Assembly: GCA_002451085.1 (NCBI GenBank)
Contig: DKBE01000081.1
Span: 13,863 to 21,481 of the forward strand
Origin: Proteobacteria bacterium UBA6908
GTDB taxonomy: Bacteria; Pseudomonadota; Gammaproteobacteria; Acidiferrobacterales; UBA6901
Length of the DNA stretch: 7,619 nucleotides
Reading direction: 5' to 3'
A program made the position numbers and the translations under genes. The notes beneath the pieces were generated by a model that was not told where the DNA came from, ran no database searches, and saw nothing but the letters and a program-made list of their open reading frames with translations. Shown here in pieces: positions 1-6,199 of the stretch (its first letter is position 1; every line of letters begins with the position of its first letter).

Positions 1-759
1 TTCGCGCGCAAGCCGCTGTTCGGCTACGTCTCGATGGTGTATGCCACCGCGACCATCGCGTTCCTGTCATTCATCGTGTGGGCGCACCACATGTATACGG
101 TCGGCATGCCGCTGGCCGGCGAGCTGTTCTTCATGTATTCCACCATGATGATCGCCGTTCCCACGGGCGTGAAGGTGTTTAACTGGACCGCGACCATGTG
201 GAAGGGTTCGATGACCTTCGAGACCCCGATGTTGTGGGCGATCGGTGGCGTGATCACCTTCACCGTCGGCGGCTTCACCGGCCTGATGCTGGCCATCACC
301 CCGGCGGACTTCCAGTATCACGATACCTATTTCGTGGTGGCGCACTTCCACTACGTGATTGTCGGCGGCTCGGTGTTCGCGCTGTTCGGCGCCATGTACT
401 ACTGGCTGCCGAAGTGGACCGGCCACATGTATAACGAAGTGGCCGGCAAGTGGCACTTCTGGCTGACCATGATTGGCTTCAACCTGACCTTCTTCCCGCA
501 GCACTTCCTGGGTCTGGCCGGCATGCCGCGCCGCATCCCGGACTACTCGCTGCAGTTCCTGGAGTTCAACCAGTGGTCAACGGTCGGCGCCTTCCTGACG
601 ATTGGTGCGCAGCTGATTTTCTTCTACACCGCCGTGCAGGCTATCAAGGGCGGCAAGAAGGCCACCTCGCAGGTTTGGGACGGAGCAGAAGGCCTCGAAT
701 GGACGGTGCCGTCACCGGCGCCGTATCACACCTTCAGCACGCCACCGCGCGTGAAGTAA
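1..759 (+). CDS. ctaD: Cytochrome c oxidase subunit I, C-terminal part (aa3-type)
   Basis: This is the catalytic heme-copper subunit of the inner-membrane terminal oxidase, which reduces O2 to water and pumps protons. The frame is open from base 1, so the N-terminal half is outside the window; 252 residues are present. Visible landmarks are the HH pair of the CuB site (codons 85-90), the K-channel lysine in PTGVKVF (codon 172-174), and HDTYFVVAHFHYV. In that last motif the His at 343-345 should bind heme a3 and the His at 349-351 heme a. The RR pair in GMPRRIPDY (529-534) contacts heme propionates in known structures. Several hydrophobic helices follow the family pattern, and the protein ends in a short polar tail. 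The K-channel lysine and the AHFHY context make it an A-type oxidase rather than cbb3. Lack of the E(S) helix and D-channel region is only due to the window edge. Confidence 0.98.
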   Translation, partial: FARKPLFGYVSMVYATATIAFLSFIVWAHHMYTVGMPLAGELFFMYSTMMIAVPTGVKVFNWTATMWKGSMTFETPMLWAIGGVITFTVGGFTGLMLAITPADFQYHDTYFVVAHFHYVIVGGSVFALFGAMYYWLPKWTGHMYNEVAGKWHFWLTMIGFNLTFFPQHFLGLAGMPRRIPDYSLQFLEFNQWSTVGAFLTIGAQLIFFYTAVQAIKGGKKATSQVWDGAEGLEWTVPSPAPYHTFSTPPRVK

Positions 760-768
760 TCCGGCAAG

Positions 769-793
769 GGGCTGGTCGAGCGTCGGCCAGCCC
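769..793 (+). other. Intercistronic hairpin after ctaD
   Basis: An inverted repeat sits 9 bases after the ctaD stop. The arms 769-779 and 783-793 pair over 11 positions, ten Watson-Crick and one T-G wobble (776 with 786), with a 3-base GCG loop. It is not followed by a proper T-tract: the next bases mix C, T and G. It is therefore more likely an mRNA stability or processing element, or a partial attenuator, than a full terminator. That role is inferred; only the pairing is seen. Confidence 0.55.
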
Positions 794-808
794 ACTGCCT
801 TTCTGATC

Positions 809-813
809 AGGAG
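809..813 (+). promoter_or_regulatory. Ribosome binding site favouring a TTG start
   Basis: AGGAG lies 7 bases before TTG at 821 and 13 bases before the in-frame ATG at 827. The spacing favours TTG as the start of the small protein, although ATG could also be used. Confidence 0.5.
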
Positions 814-820
814 ATCTGGC

Positions 821-937
821 TTGTCGATGACGAATTTACCCGAACCCCAGCGCCGATCCATTGCTCGCACGGCAGTTATCCTGGCGGTAATCGTGTTTGT
901 AATTTTCGTCTACACCCTGTGGCGTGGCGTCAAATGA
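821..937 (+). CDS. Small single-helix membrane protein between ctaD and ctaG (oxidase small assembly protein-like)
   Basis: A 38-codon frame (36 if ATG at 827 is used) starts MSMTNLPEPQ, has a basic patch with RR and an R, then one hydrophobic helix of about 18 residues (AVILAVIVFVIFVYTLW), and ends RGVK. The positive-inside rule puts the N-terminus in the cytoplasm. The stop overlaps the ctaG start as ATGA at 934-937, so the two genes are probably translationally coupled. Short one-helix proteins in the same place in other proteobacterial cox operons are annotated as cytochrome oxidase small assembly proteins. I assign this one by position, length and topology, not by a diagnostic motif. AGGAG at 809-813 supports real translation. 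Its biochemical role is not known to me; helping Cox11 or subunit I assembly is an inference. Confidence 0.7.
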   Translation: MSMTNLPEPQRRSIARTAVILAVIVFVIFVYTLWRGVK

Positions 938-1563
938 GCAAGGCCCAGAGCAAGCAAGCCCAGTCCATCCGGCGCACAGGCTGGAAACTCGCAGCGGTGA
1001 CGGGAGGCATGTTCCTGTTCGGGTATGCGCTGGTCCCGCTCTATGACGTGATTTGCCAGGTTACCGGTCTGAACGGCAAGACCAGCCGTGCCGAGGCCAC
1101 TGTCACGGCTCCGGTCGACACCACCCGTTGGGTGACCGTCGAATTCCTCGGCAACACCACCAGTGGACTGCCGTGGGAATTCCGCCCGCTGCAGAAGTCG
1201 ATGCGCGTGCATCCGGGCGAAGTCGCCGTGGCCCAGTACGAGGCCCGCAACATCGCTTCGGAAGCCATCACCGGGCAGGCCGTGCCGAGTCTGGCGCCGA
1301 GCCGCGCCGCCAGTCATTTCAAGAAAATCGAGTGTTTCTGTTTCACCCAGCAGAAGCTGGCCGCCGGCGAGTCCCGGCGCATGCCGGTACGGTTTTACGT
1401 GGATCCGTCGCTTGACCGCGACGTCACCACCGTGACGCTGTCGTATGCATTTTTCAACGCCGATAAGGTTTCGGCACAGAAGTTCGGCGGCAGCCCGTCG
1501 GTCACGGCAGCGCCGGCGCACTCACATGATCACCACGCCGAACCGGCCCAGTCCGGCGGTTAA
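934..1563 (+). CDS. ctaG: Cytochrome c oxidase assembly protein CtaG (Cox11), CuB copper chaperone
   Basis: Cox11 is a periplasm-facing, membrane-anchored chaperone that delivers Cu(I) to the CuB centre of subunit I. The product is 209 residues, usual for bacterial CtaG. Residues about 18-37 form the single N-terminal helix, followed by LYDVICQVTG with the conserved Cys41. The copper-binding pair is CFC, Cys134 and Cys136 (codons 1333-1335 and 1339-1341), in the family context KIECFCFTQQ. PVRFYVDP and TLSYAFF are typical C-terminal Cox11 strands. The ATG at 934 overlaps the preceding stop (ATGA); an in-frame GTG at 919 would add five residues but lies deeper in the upstream gene and is less likely. 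An oddity is the His-rich C-terminal tail (His196, 198, 200, 201), which could bind metal. The gene lies between subunits I and III, as is usual. Confidence 0.97.
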   Translation: MSKAQSKQAQSIRRTGWKLAAVTGGMFLFGYALVPLYDVICQVTGLNGKTSRAEATVTAPVDTTRWVTVEFLGNTTSGLPWEFRPLQKSMRVHPGEVAVAQYEARNIASEAITGQAVPSLAPSRAASHFKKIECFCFTQQKLAAGESRRMPVRFYVDPSLDRDVTTVTLSYAFFNADKVSAQKFGGSPSVTAAPAHSHDHHAEPAQSGG

Positions 1564-1601
1564 GAATCCACCACATCACGAGGAACAAGAGAGGAAACTC
1601 C

Positions 1602-2444
1602 ATGGCCGCAACATCCGGTAGCTACTATTTACCCAACCCGTCGCCCTGGCCGGTCTTGATGTCGGCCGGCCTGTTTACCCTGGCGCTCGGCTTCATTCTG
1701 CTCATGAACAGTGTCGGCGCCGGTCCGTGGCTGATGTTGGCCGGAGCGGCCATTCTCGTGACCATTATGTTCCGCTGGTTCGGACAGGTGATCGGCGAAA
1801 GCCAGGCCGGTAAGTACAACGACCAGGTCGATCTTTCTTACCGCTGGTCGATGTCGTGGTTCATTTTCTCAGAAGTGATGTTCTTCGCAGCCTTCTTCGG
1901 CGCACTGTTCTACGTCCGCCAGTTCGCTGGCCCGTGGCTCGGTGATACAGAACTGCTTTGGCCCGGTTACGACTACAAGTGGCCGACCAGCGGCCCGATG
2001 GGCGCACCGTTTACGCCCATGGGTGCGTGGGGTATCCCGGCGATCAATACGCTGATCCTGCTCACTTCGGGCGCGACCGTGACCTGGGCACATTGGGGCC
2101 TGCTCAAGAACAACCGCGGCCAGCTGATCGTGGGCCTGTTCCTGACCGTGGCACTGGGCATCACCTTCTTGTCGCTGCAGGCGTATGAATATGCCCATGC
2201 CTACAAGGAGCTGGGCCTGACGCTCAAGGCCGGCACCTACGGCGCGACCTTCTTCATGCTGACCGGTTTCCACGGCCTGCACGTGACGATCGGAACGATC
2301 ATGCTGATCGTGATCCTGTTCCGCTCGATGGCTGGCCATTTCAAGCCCGACTCACACTTCGGGTTCGAAGCCGTGGCCTGGTACTGGCACTTTGTGGACG
2401 TGGTCTGGCTCGGCCTGTTTATCTTCGTTTACTGGATGCTGTAA
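1602..2444 (+). CDS. ctaE: Cytochrome c oxidase subunit III
   Basis: This is the third core subunit of the aa3 oxidase. It has no redox cofactor and supports proton uptake and stability of subunit I. The 280-residue product has about seven hydrophobic helices. Family signatures are RWSMSWFIFSEVMFF with Arg81 and the membrane Glu91, LTGFHGLHVTIG with His224 and His227, and the C-terminal AWYWHFVDVVWLGLF with His263. The start at 1602 is set by AGAGGA at 1590-1595, 6 bases upstream; a second purine-rich CGAGGA lies at 1579-1584. The gap after ctaG is 38 bases. In many related operons a small DUF2970 gene lies between Cox11 and subunit III; there is no room for it here. The gene is followed by a terminator and is the last of the structural operon. 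Confidence 0.98.
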   Translation: MAATSGSYYLPNPSPWPVLMSAGLFTLALGFILLMNSVGAGPWLMLAGAAILVTIMFRWFGQVIGESQAGKYNDQVDLSYRWSMSWFIFSEVMFFAAFFGALFYVRQFAGPWLGDTELLWPGYDYKWPTSGPMGAPFTPMGAWGIPAINTLILLTSGATVTWAHWGLLKNNRGQLIVGLFLTVALGITFLSLQAYEYAHAYKELGLTLKAGTYGATFFMLTGFHGLHVTIGTIMLIVILFRSMAGHFKPDSHFGFEAVAWYWHFVDVVWLGLFIFVYWML

Positions 2445-2479
2445 CAAAGAAAAGTCAGTAAAGGGGAGCAGGGAGGACT

Positions 2480-2509
2480 AAAGGCGCTGCCTCGGCAGCG
2501 CCTTTTTTT
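2480..2509 (+). terminator. Rho-independent terminator of the structural cox operon
   Basis: A perfect inverted repeat has arms 2483-2491 and 2494-2502 (GGCGCTGCC and its complement), in practice 8 pairs closed by a CTCG tetraloop. Seven T residues follow at 2503-2509. Three A residues at 2480-2482 extend the stem and give a weak T3 on the other strand, so it may also slow transcripts leaving the convergent DUF2909 gene. It lies 35 bases after the subunit III stop. Confidence 0.93.
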
Positions 2510-2538
2510 ATCAGCATGGGATTGCTGGACCGCTGCGG

Positions 2539-2754
2539 TTAACGCAGGCCCGTGGACGGGATGATGTTGAAGTAGAATCCGGCCATCAACAGCAGGAACA
2601 GCGAGATTGAAAGGGTGATGCGGATCGTCAGGGCCTTGGCGGTGCGTGTGCCCTGGCCCTGGTCCCGGTACAGGAAGACCAGCGCTGAAAACAGGCTGCC
2701 GAGAATCACGAGCAGCATGAGGACCACAATGATTTTGATGACCATGACCGGCAC
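2539..2754 (-). CDS. DUF2909-type twin transmembrane protein
   Basis: A 71-residue protein (68 from the internal ATG at 2743-2745) made almost entirely of two hydrophobic helices, about residues 5-29 and 46-65. They are joined by a short polar loop, YRDQGQGTRTAK, then ALTIRITLSISLF. This layout, with a D-G loop and an ALT-R-TLS start to helix two, matches what I recall of the DUF2909 twin transmembrane family, which often sits between subunit III and SURF1 in gammaproteobacteria. No function is established to my knowledge; a role in oxidase assembly or stability is inferred from the neighbourhood. It is the only gene of the cox region on the minus strand, and it ends 29 bases from the terminator. 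AGGGGG, 6 bases before the GTG at 2752-2754, favours the longer form, although family members commonly start near the ATG. Confidence 0.85.
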   Translation of the reverse strand: MPVMVIKIIVVLMLLVILGSLFSALVFLYRDQGQGTRTAKALTIRITLSISLFLLLMAGFYFNIIPSTGLR

Positions 2755-2760
2755 GGTGGA

Positions 2761-2766
2761 CCCCCT
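2761..2766 (-). promoter_or_regulatory. Ribosome binding site of the DUF2909 gene
   Basis: AGGGGG on the minus strand lies 6 bases before the GTG codon at 2752-2754 and 15 before the internal ATG at 2743-2745, so it favours the GTG start. Confidence 0.5.
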
Positions 2767-2783
2767 GTTCAGATGGATGCGCC

Positions 2784-2813
2784 ATTATAGGCACATCCGG
2801 TACGGGGCGTCAG
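2784..2813 (-). promoter_or_regulatory. Sigma70-type promoter of the DUF2909 gene
   Basis: On the minus strand a perfect TATAAT (2789 down to 2784) is preceded, across an 18-base spacer, by CTGACG (2813 down to 2808), which matches TTGACA at four of six positions. Transcription would begin near 2777, giving a leader of about 22 bases that contains the ribosome site. The -35 box lies only 4 bases from the SURF1 start codon on the other strand. Confidence 0.6.
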
Positions 2814-2817
2814 GGCG

Positions 2818-3594
2818 ATGAGCAAGTCGGATTTCGCCATCCGTTTACGCCTCGGGTCGTTTCGCCTGCAGGCCGGACTGTGGCCAACACTGGCGACCGC
2901 CATCCTGTTGCCGGTACTGATGGGTCTCGGGTTCTGGCAATTGCAGCGCGCGGAATTCAAACGCACGCTGCAAGCGGAATACGACCGTTACCAGAATATG
3001 CCTCCGCAACGGATGCTGGCCCGTGTCGATGCCCTGGAGACGCTGCACTATCGTCACATCGTCGTGCGTGGCCGTTACGAACCCGAGCGCCAGATCCTGA
3101 TCGACAACCGCGTGGTTCAGGGTCGGGTCGGTTATTACGTGATTACGCCGCTGCGCATCTATGACAGCACGGTGCGTGTGCTGGTCAATCGCGGCTGGGT
3201 CGCGGCCGGTCCGGATCGCAGCCAGTTACCGGTGATTGAGACACCGACCGAAACGGTCGAGCTGACCGGCGTGGCCTCGTTGCCGTCCCGTCCCGGGTTG
3301 CGCCTGGGCAACGCGCATGCGCCGGGGACCGAGTGGCCGGTGGTCTGGCAGTATCTGGAACTGAAGGAATACGAGCGCCTGGCGGCGTTTCCCCTGCAAC
3401 CGGTCGTGTTGTTGATGGATCCGGACAGTCCGGGCGGCGGGCTGGTGCGGCATTGGACCCGTCTGGATGCCGGCATTCAGACACATCAAGGCTATGCTCT
3501 GACGTGGTTTTCACTGGCCTTTGCCCTGGCCGCCATCTATATCTTGTTGAACACCCGAAAAGACAGACATGTCCACCAACCCCCCGAATCCTGA
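2818..3594 (+). CDS. SURF1 family cytochrome oxidase biogenesis protein
   Basis: SURF1 proteins sit in the inner membrane and help insert heme a3 into subunit I. The product is 258 residues, with two helices flanking a periplasmic domain, the standard topology. Helix one is about residues 21-40 and ends in GFWQLQRAEFK. The middle domain has IDNR (95-98), GYYVITPL (105-112) and the hallmark VNRGW (123-127). Helix two begins at HQGYALTWFSLA (223-234), another family signature. The ATG at 2818 has a modest G-rich site at 2804-2809, 8 bases upstream. It is the first gene of the assembly operon. Its last 26 bases overlap the next gene in another frame. I see no strong rightward promoter in the 63 bases before it. 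Confidence 0.95.
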   Translation: MSKSDFAIRLRLGSFRLQAGLWPTLATAILLPVLMGLGFWQLQRAEFKRTLQAEYDRYQNMPPQRMLARVDALETLHYRHIVVRGRYEPERQILIDNRVVQGRVGYYVITPLRIYDSTVRVLVNRGWVAAGPDRSQLPVIETPTETVELTGVASLPSRPGLRLGNAHAPGTEWPVVWQYLELKEYERLAAFPLQPVVLLMDPDSPGGGLVRHWTRLDAGIQTHQGYALTWFSLAFALAAIYILLNTRKDRHVHQPPES

Positions 3595-4198
3595 CACGGC
3601 AAACCAGATCCGGAACCGCCGCGTTCTGATCCTGATGCTGCTGGCCGTGCTGGCGCCTGTGGTGCTGGCCTACAGCCTGTATTTGAGCGGCTGGCGCCCC
3701 CAAGGCAAAACGCTGCAGCACGGCGAGCTGATGAACCCGGCACGAGCATTGCCCGACATCACGCTGCGCGCGGCAGACGGCACGATGCAGCCGTTCAGCA
3801 GTCTGCGCCGGCACTGGTTGTTGCTGTCCGTGGGAAGTCTGCCCTGTGTCGAGGATTGTCTGGCGCGCCTCGATATGCTCCATCGGCTGCGCCTTGCCCA
3901 GGGCAAGGACATGCGCCGGGTCGAGATTGTGTTCGTTGTGGTGAATGGAGCGCATGCGGAACTGGCAGCGTTTGCCGGCACGCACCCCGGGCTTCAGGTC
4001 TATGGCGGCGATCGCGCCACGATCACGCCACTGATCCAGGCGCTGGGCGAGACGTCGGACAGTGAAGCCGTCGCGGTGCAGCGCGTCTATCTCATCGATC
4101 CGATCGGCAATCTTGTGCTGCGTTATGGTCCGGATGCTGATCCGCGCGGTATACACAAGGACCTTGGGCGGCTGTTGCGCCTGTCGCAGATCGGTTAA
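3569..4198 (+). CDS. Membrane-anchored SCO/thioredoxin-like protein of the cox assembly operon
   Basis: The 209-residue product has a basic N-terminus (RNRR), one helix at about residues 19-39, and a periplasmic domain with a thioredoxin-like order of elements. These are a hydrophobic strand LLLSVGS (84-90), a C-x3-C pair (Cys93 and Cys97, codons 3845-3847 and 3857-3859), a helix, the strand VEIVFVVV, and late VYLIDPIGNLVLRYG. The C-x3-C spacing is that of SCO proteins (CPDIC in the SCO gene downstream) rather than the C-x2-C of thioredoxins. Where SCO has its copper-binding His, four residues before the MYL/VYL strand, this protein has Ala. It therefore probably lacks the SCO copper site and may act on thiols, or as a structural helper. 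The same position in the P. aeruginosa cluster, as I recall it, holds an uncharacterised protein (PA0111). It starts inside SURF1 and ends 3 bases before ctaA. Confidence 0.85.
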   Translation: MSTNPPNPDTANQIRNRRVLILMLLAVLAPVVLAYSLYLSGWRPQGKTLQHGELMNPARALPDITLRAADGTMQPFSSLRRHWLLLSVGSLPCVEDCLARLDMLHRLRLAQGKDMRRVEIVFVVVNGAHAELAAFAGTHPGLQVYGGDRATITPLIQALGETSDSEAVAVQRVYLIDPIGNLVLRYGPDADPRGIHKDLGRLLRLSQIG

Positions 4199-4201
4199 GC
4201 C

Positions 4202-5227
4202 ATGATACGCACCAGCCAGTCGCAACGTTTTTTCCGCCTCGCGCTGTTTTCGGCGTTGTTCTCGCTGCTGCTGGTGATGCTCAGTTCATGGGGTCGGGTG
4301 AGCGAGGCCGGGCTTGGCTGCCCGGACTGGCCCGGTTGTTATGGCAAGCTGTTTGCCCCACAGACGGCACGGGACCTCAATGAAGCGCGCAGTTTTTTCC
4401 CGCGGCAGGCTCCGGAAGAGGAAAAGATGCTCAAGGAAACCCTGCACCGGTATTTTTCCGGTGCGCTCGGGCTGCTGATTATCCGGCTGGTGTGGCTGGG
4501 CTGGAAGCTTAAAAAACATGTTCGCCGCCAGCAGGTGCTGATCCCCGGGCTGGTGTTCGTGCTGGTGTTTGCGCAGGTGGTGCTGGGTATCGTCACGGTC
4601 AAGCTGCAGCACAAGCCGTTGATCACCATGTTGCACCTGAGTGCCGGCATGACGACGCTGGCGTTGCTGTGGTGGATCGTGTTGCGCGAGCAGCGGTTCT
4701 GGCGCCCGGTGTCCGCGGCGTTGCCGGCCACACTGCGACGACTGCGACCGCGGGCGTTGTTCGGGCTATTGCTGGTGATCGTTCAGTACGCACTCGGTGG
4801 CTGGCTCAGCGCCAACTATGCTGCCATGGCCTGCCCGGATTTTCCCACGTGCCAGGGCAGCTACTGGCCGGCCATGGATTTCATGAATGGTTTTGTGCTG
4901 TGGCGCGATATTGGCGTGGATTACGAAGGCGTCTTGCTGAACCTCGATGCCGCCACAGGTGTGCACATGGTTCACCGTCTCTTCTCGGTCGCTACCCTGC
5001 TGTACGTAGGTTGGCTGGCCCTGCATACCATACGGCTGGGAGCACGGGATAATTTATGCCGGTACGGTTTGCTGGTATTGGTGCTGTTGCTCGCCGAGAT
5101 GACTCTTGGCATCATCACGGTCCTGATGCACCTGCCGGTCGTCGTCGTGGTGGCCCATAGCGCCCTGGCGGCGGTACTGATGCTCGGTCTGATAACGCTC
5201 AACCACGCCGTGCGCCCGCGACCCTAA
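4202..5227 (+). CDS. ctaA: Heme A synthase (COX15/CtaA)
   Basis: CtaA oxidises the C8 methyl of heme O to a formyl group, giving heme A. The 341-residue product has about eight helices in two four-helix halves. Each half carries a pair of heme-site histidines and a periplasmic cysteine pair. Half one has GLGCPDWPGC (Cys40, Cys46), ETLHR (Glu79, His82) and MLHLSAG (His145). Half two has ACPDFPTC (Cys211, Cys217), VHMVHR (His258) and VVAHSA (His319). All the expected residues are present. The first-half cysteine pair is often involved in electron transfer from thiols, so the CxxxC protein directly upstream is a possible partner (inference). The gap to that gene is 3 bases and the Shine-Dalgarno match is weak, so coupling is likely. 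Confidence 0.96.
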   Translation: MIRTSQSQRFFRLALFSALFSLLLVMLSSWGRVSEAGLGCPDWPGCYGKLFAPQTARDLNEARSFFPRQAPEEEKMLKETLHRYFSGALGLLIIRLVWLGWKLKKHVRRQQVLIPGLVFVLVFAQVVLGIVTVKLQHKPLITMLHLSAGMTTLALLWWIVLREQRFWRPVSAALPATLRRLRPRALFGLLLVIVQYALGGWLSANYAAMACPDFPTCQGSYWPAMDFMNGFVLWRDIGVDYEGVLLNLDAATGVHMVHRLFSVATLLYVGWLALHTIRLGARDNLCRYGLLVLVLLLAEMTLGIITVLMHLPVVVVVAHSALAAVLMLGLITLNHAVRPRP

Positions 5228-5254
5228 CGAACATATTCATTCAGGCCGTTAATT

Positions 5255-6199
5255 ATGAAATCCAGCTCCCCTGATGTCGCCATGCCGGGCAGCCGTTCGC
5301 GCCGGGCCGCCCTGGCGCGCGAGTACCTCGAGCTCACCAAGCCGAAGGTGGTGGCGCTGATCGTTTTTACCGCACTGGTCGGCATGTTCCTCGCCGTTCC
5401 CGGATTGCCGCCGCTCGACAAACTGGTGTTCGGCCTGCTGGGCATCGCGCTCGCCTCCGGCAGCGCCGCCGCCATCAACCACCTGATCGATCAGAAGGCC
5501 GATGCCGTCATGGCGCGCACCCGTGGCCGGCCACTGCCCACCGGACAGTTGCGGACCACCCAGGCCGCGACATTTGCCTTGCTGCTCGGTCTGTTCGGCA
5601 TGGTCATCCTGGTGACCACGGTCAATGTGCTGACGGCAGTTCTGACCTTTGTGTCGCTGATCGGTTATGCAATCGTCTACACGATGTGGCTCAAACGCGC
5701 CACGCCACAGAACATCGTGATCGGCGGGGCCGCCGGGGCCGCGCCGCCGGTGCTCGGCTGGGCGGCCGTGACCGGCGACGTCACCGGTAATGCGCTGCTG
5801 TTGTTCCTCATCATCTTTGTCTGGACGCCGCCGCATTTCTGGGCGCTGGCCCTGTATCGCGAGAAGGAATACGGCCGTGCCGGCATCCCGATGCTGCCGG
5901 TCACGCACGGTGGTCCGTTCACGCGCCTGCACATCCTGCTGTACACCATTCTCTTGTCGGCCATTACCATCATGCCGTACGCCACACGCCTGAGCGGTGG
6001 CCTGTACCTGGTCGGTGTGCTGATGCTGAATGCCGTGTTTCTGACGCACGCCTGGCGGCTGTATCGTCAATACAGTGATGCGCAGGCACGGAAGACCTTT
6101 ATCTATTCCATCCAGTACCTGACGGCATTGTTTGCCCTGCTGCTGGTTGACCACTATCGTTTTGCCTACGCCGAGACCCTGCAGTCCGTGTTTTACTAA
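5255..6199 (+). CDS. ctaB: Protoheme IX farnesyltransferase (heme O synthase, CtaB/CyoE)
   Basis: This UbiA-superfamily membrane enzyme attaches a farnesyl group to heme B, making heme O for CtaA. The product is 314 residues with about nine helices. The N-terminal [11 protein letters not shown] is the usual CyoE opening. The first Mg-diphosphate motif is [12 protein letters not shown] with Asn75, Asp79 and Asp83, followed by [10 protein letters not shown]. The family signatures [27 protein letters not shown] and [10 protein letters not shown] follow, which single out heme farnesyltransferase from other UbiA enzymes. CAGG at 5242-5245 lies 9 bases before the ATG. The gap after ctaA is 27 bases. 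Its TAA stop shares one base with the next start (TAATG, 6197-6201). Confidence 0.97.
   Translation: MKSSSPDVAMPGSRSRRAALAREYLELTKPKVVALIVFTALVGMFLAVPGLPPLDKLVFGLLGIALASGSAAAINHLIDQKADAVMARTRGRPLPTGQLRTTQAATFALLLGLFGMVILVTTVNVLTAVLTFVSLIGYAIVYTMWLKRATPQNIVIGGAAGAAPPVLGWAAVTGDVTGNALLLFLIIFVWTPPHFWALALYREKEYGRAGIPMLPVTHGGPFTRLHILLYTILLSAITIMPYATRLSGGLYLVGVLMLNAVFLTHAWRLYRQYSDAQARKTFIYSIQYLTALFALLLVDHYRFAYAETLQSVFY

Noticed and set aside
919..933. Alternative GTG start for ctaG adding five residues
   Set aside because: The ATG at 934 forms a typical ATGA overlap with the upstream stop, and the extra residues have no family support.
2512..2527. Small inverted repeat CAGCA/TGCTG after the terminator
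   Set aside because: Five pairs with a six-base loop and no T-tract on either strand; easily chance.
2764..2791. Possible rightward promoter for SURF1 using TATAGG at 2786-2791
   Set aside because: Only the TATA part matches, no acceptable -35 lies 16-18 bases upstream, and the same bases form the much better leftward TATAAT.
3569..4198. Recent duplication of the SCO gene as the origin of the SCO-like gene
   Set aside because: Apart from the CxxxC spacing and the general order of strands the two proteins share little sequence, and the VDP and His motifs are missing. Any common origin is old.
3185..4225. Long open frame of 346 codons on the minus strand across SURF1 and the SCO-like gene
   Set aside because: It spans two well-supported plus-strand genes, has a low-complexity Arg/Pro/Gln composition and shows no recognisable motif.
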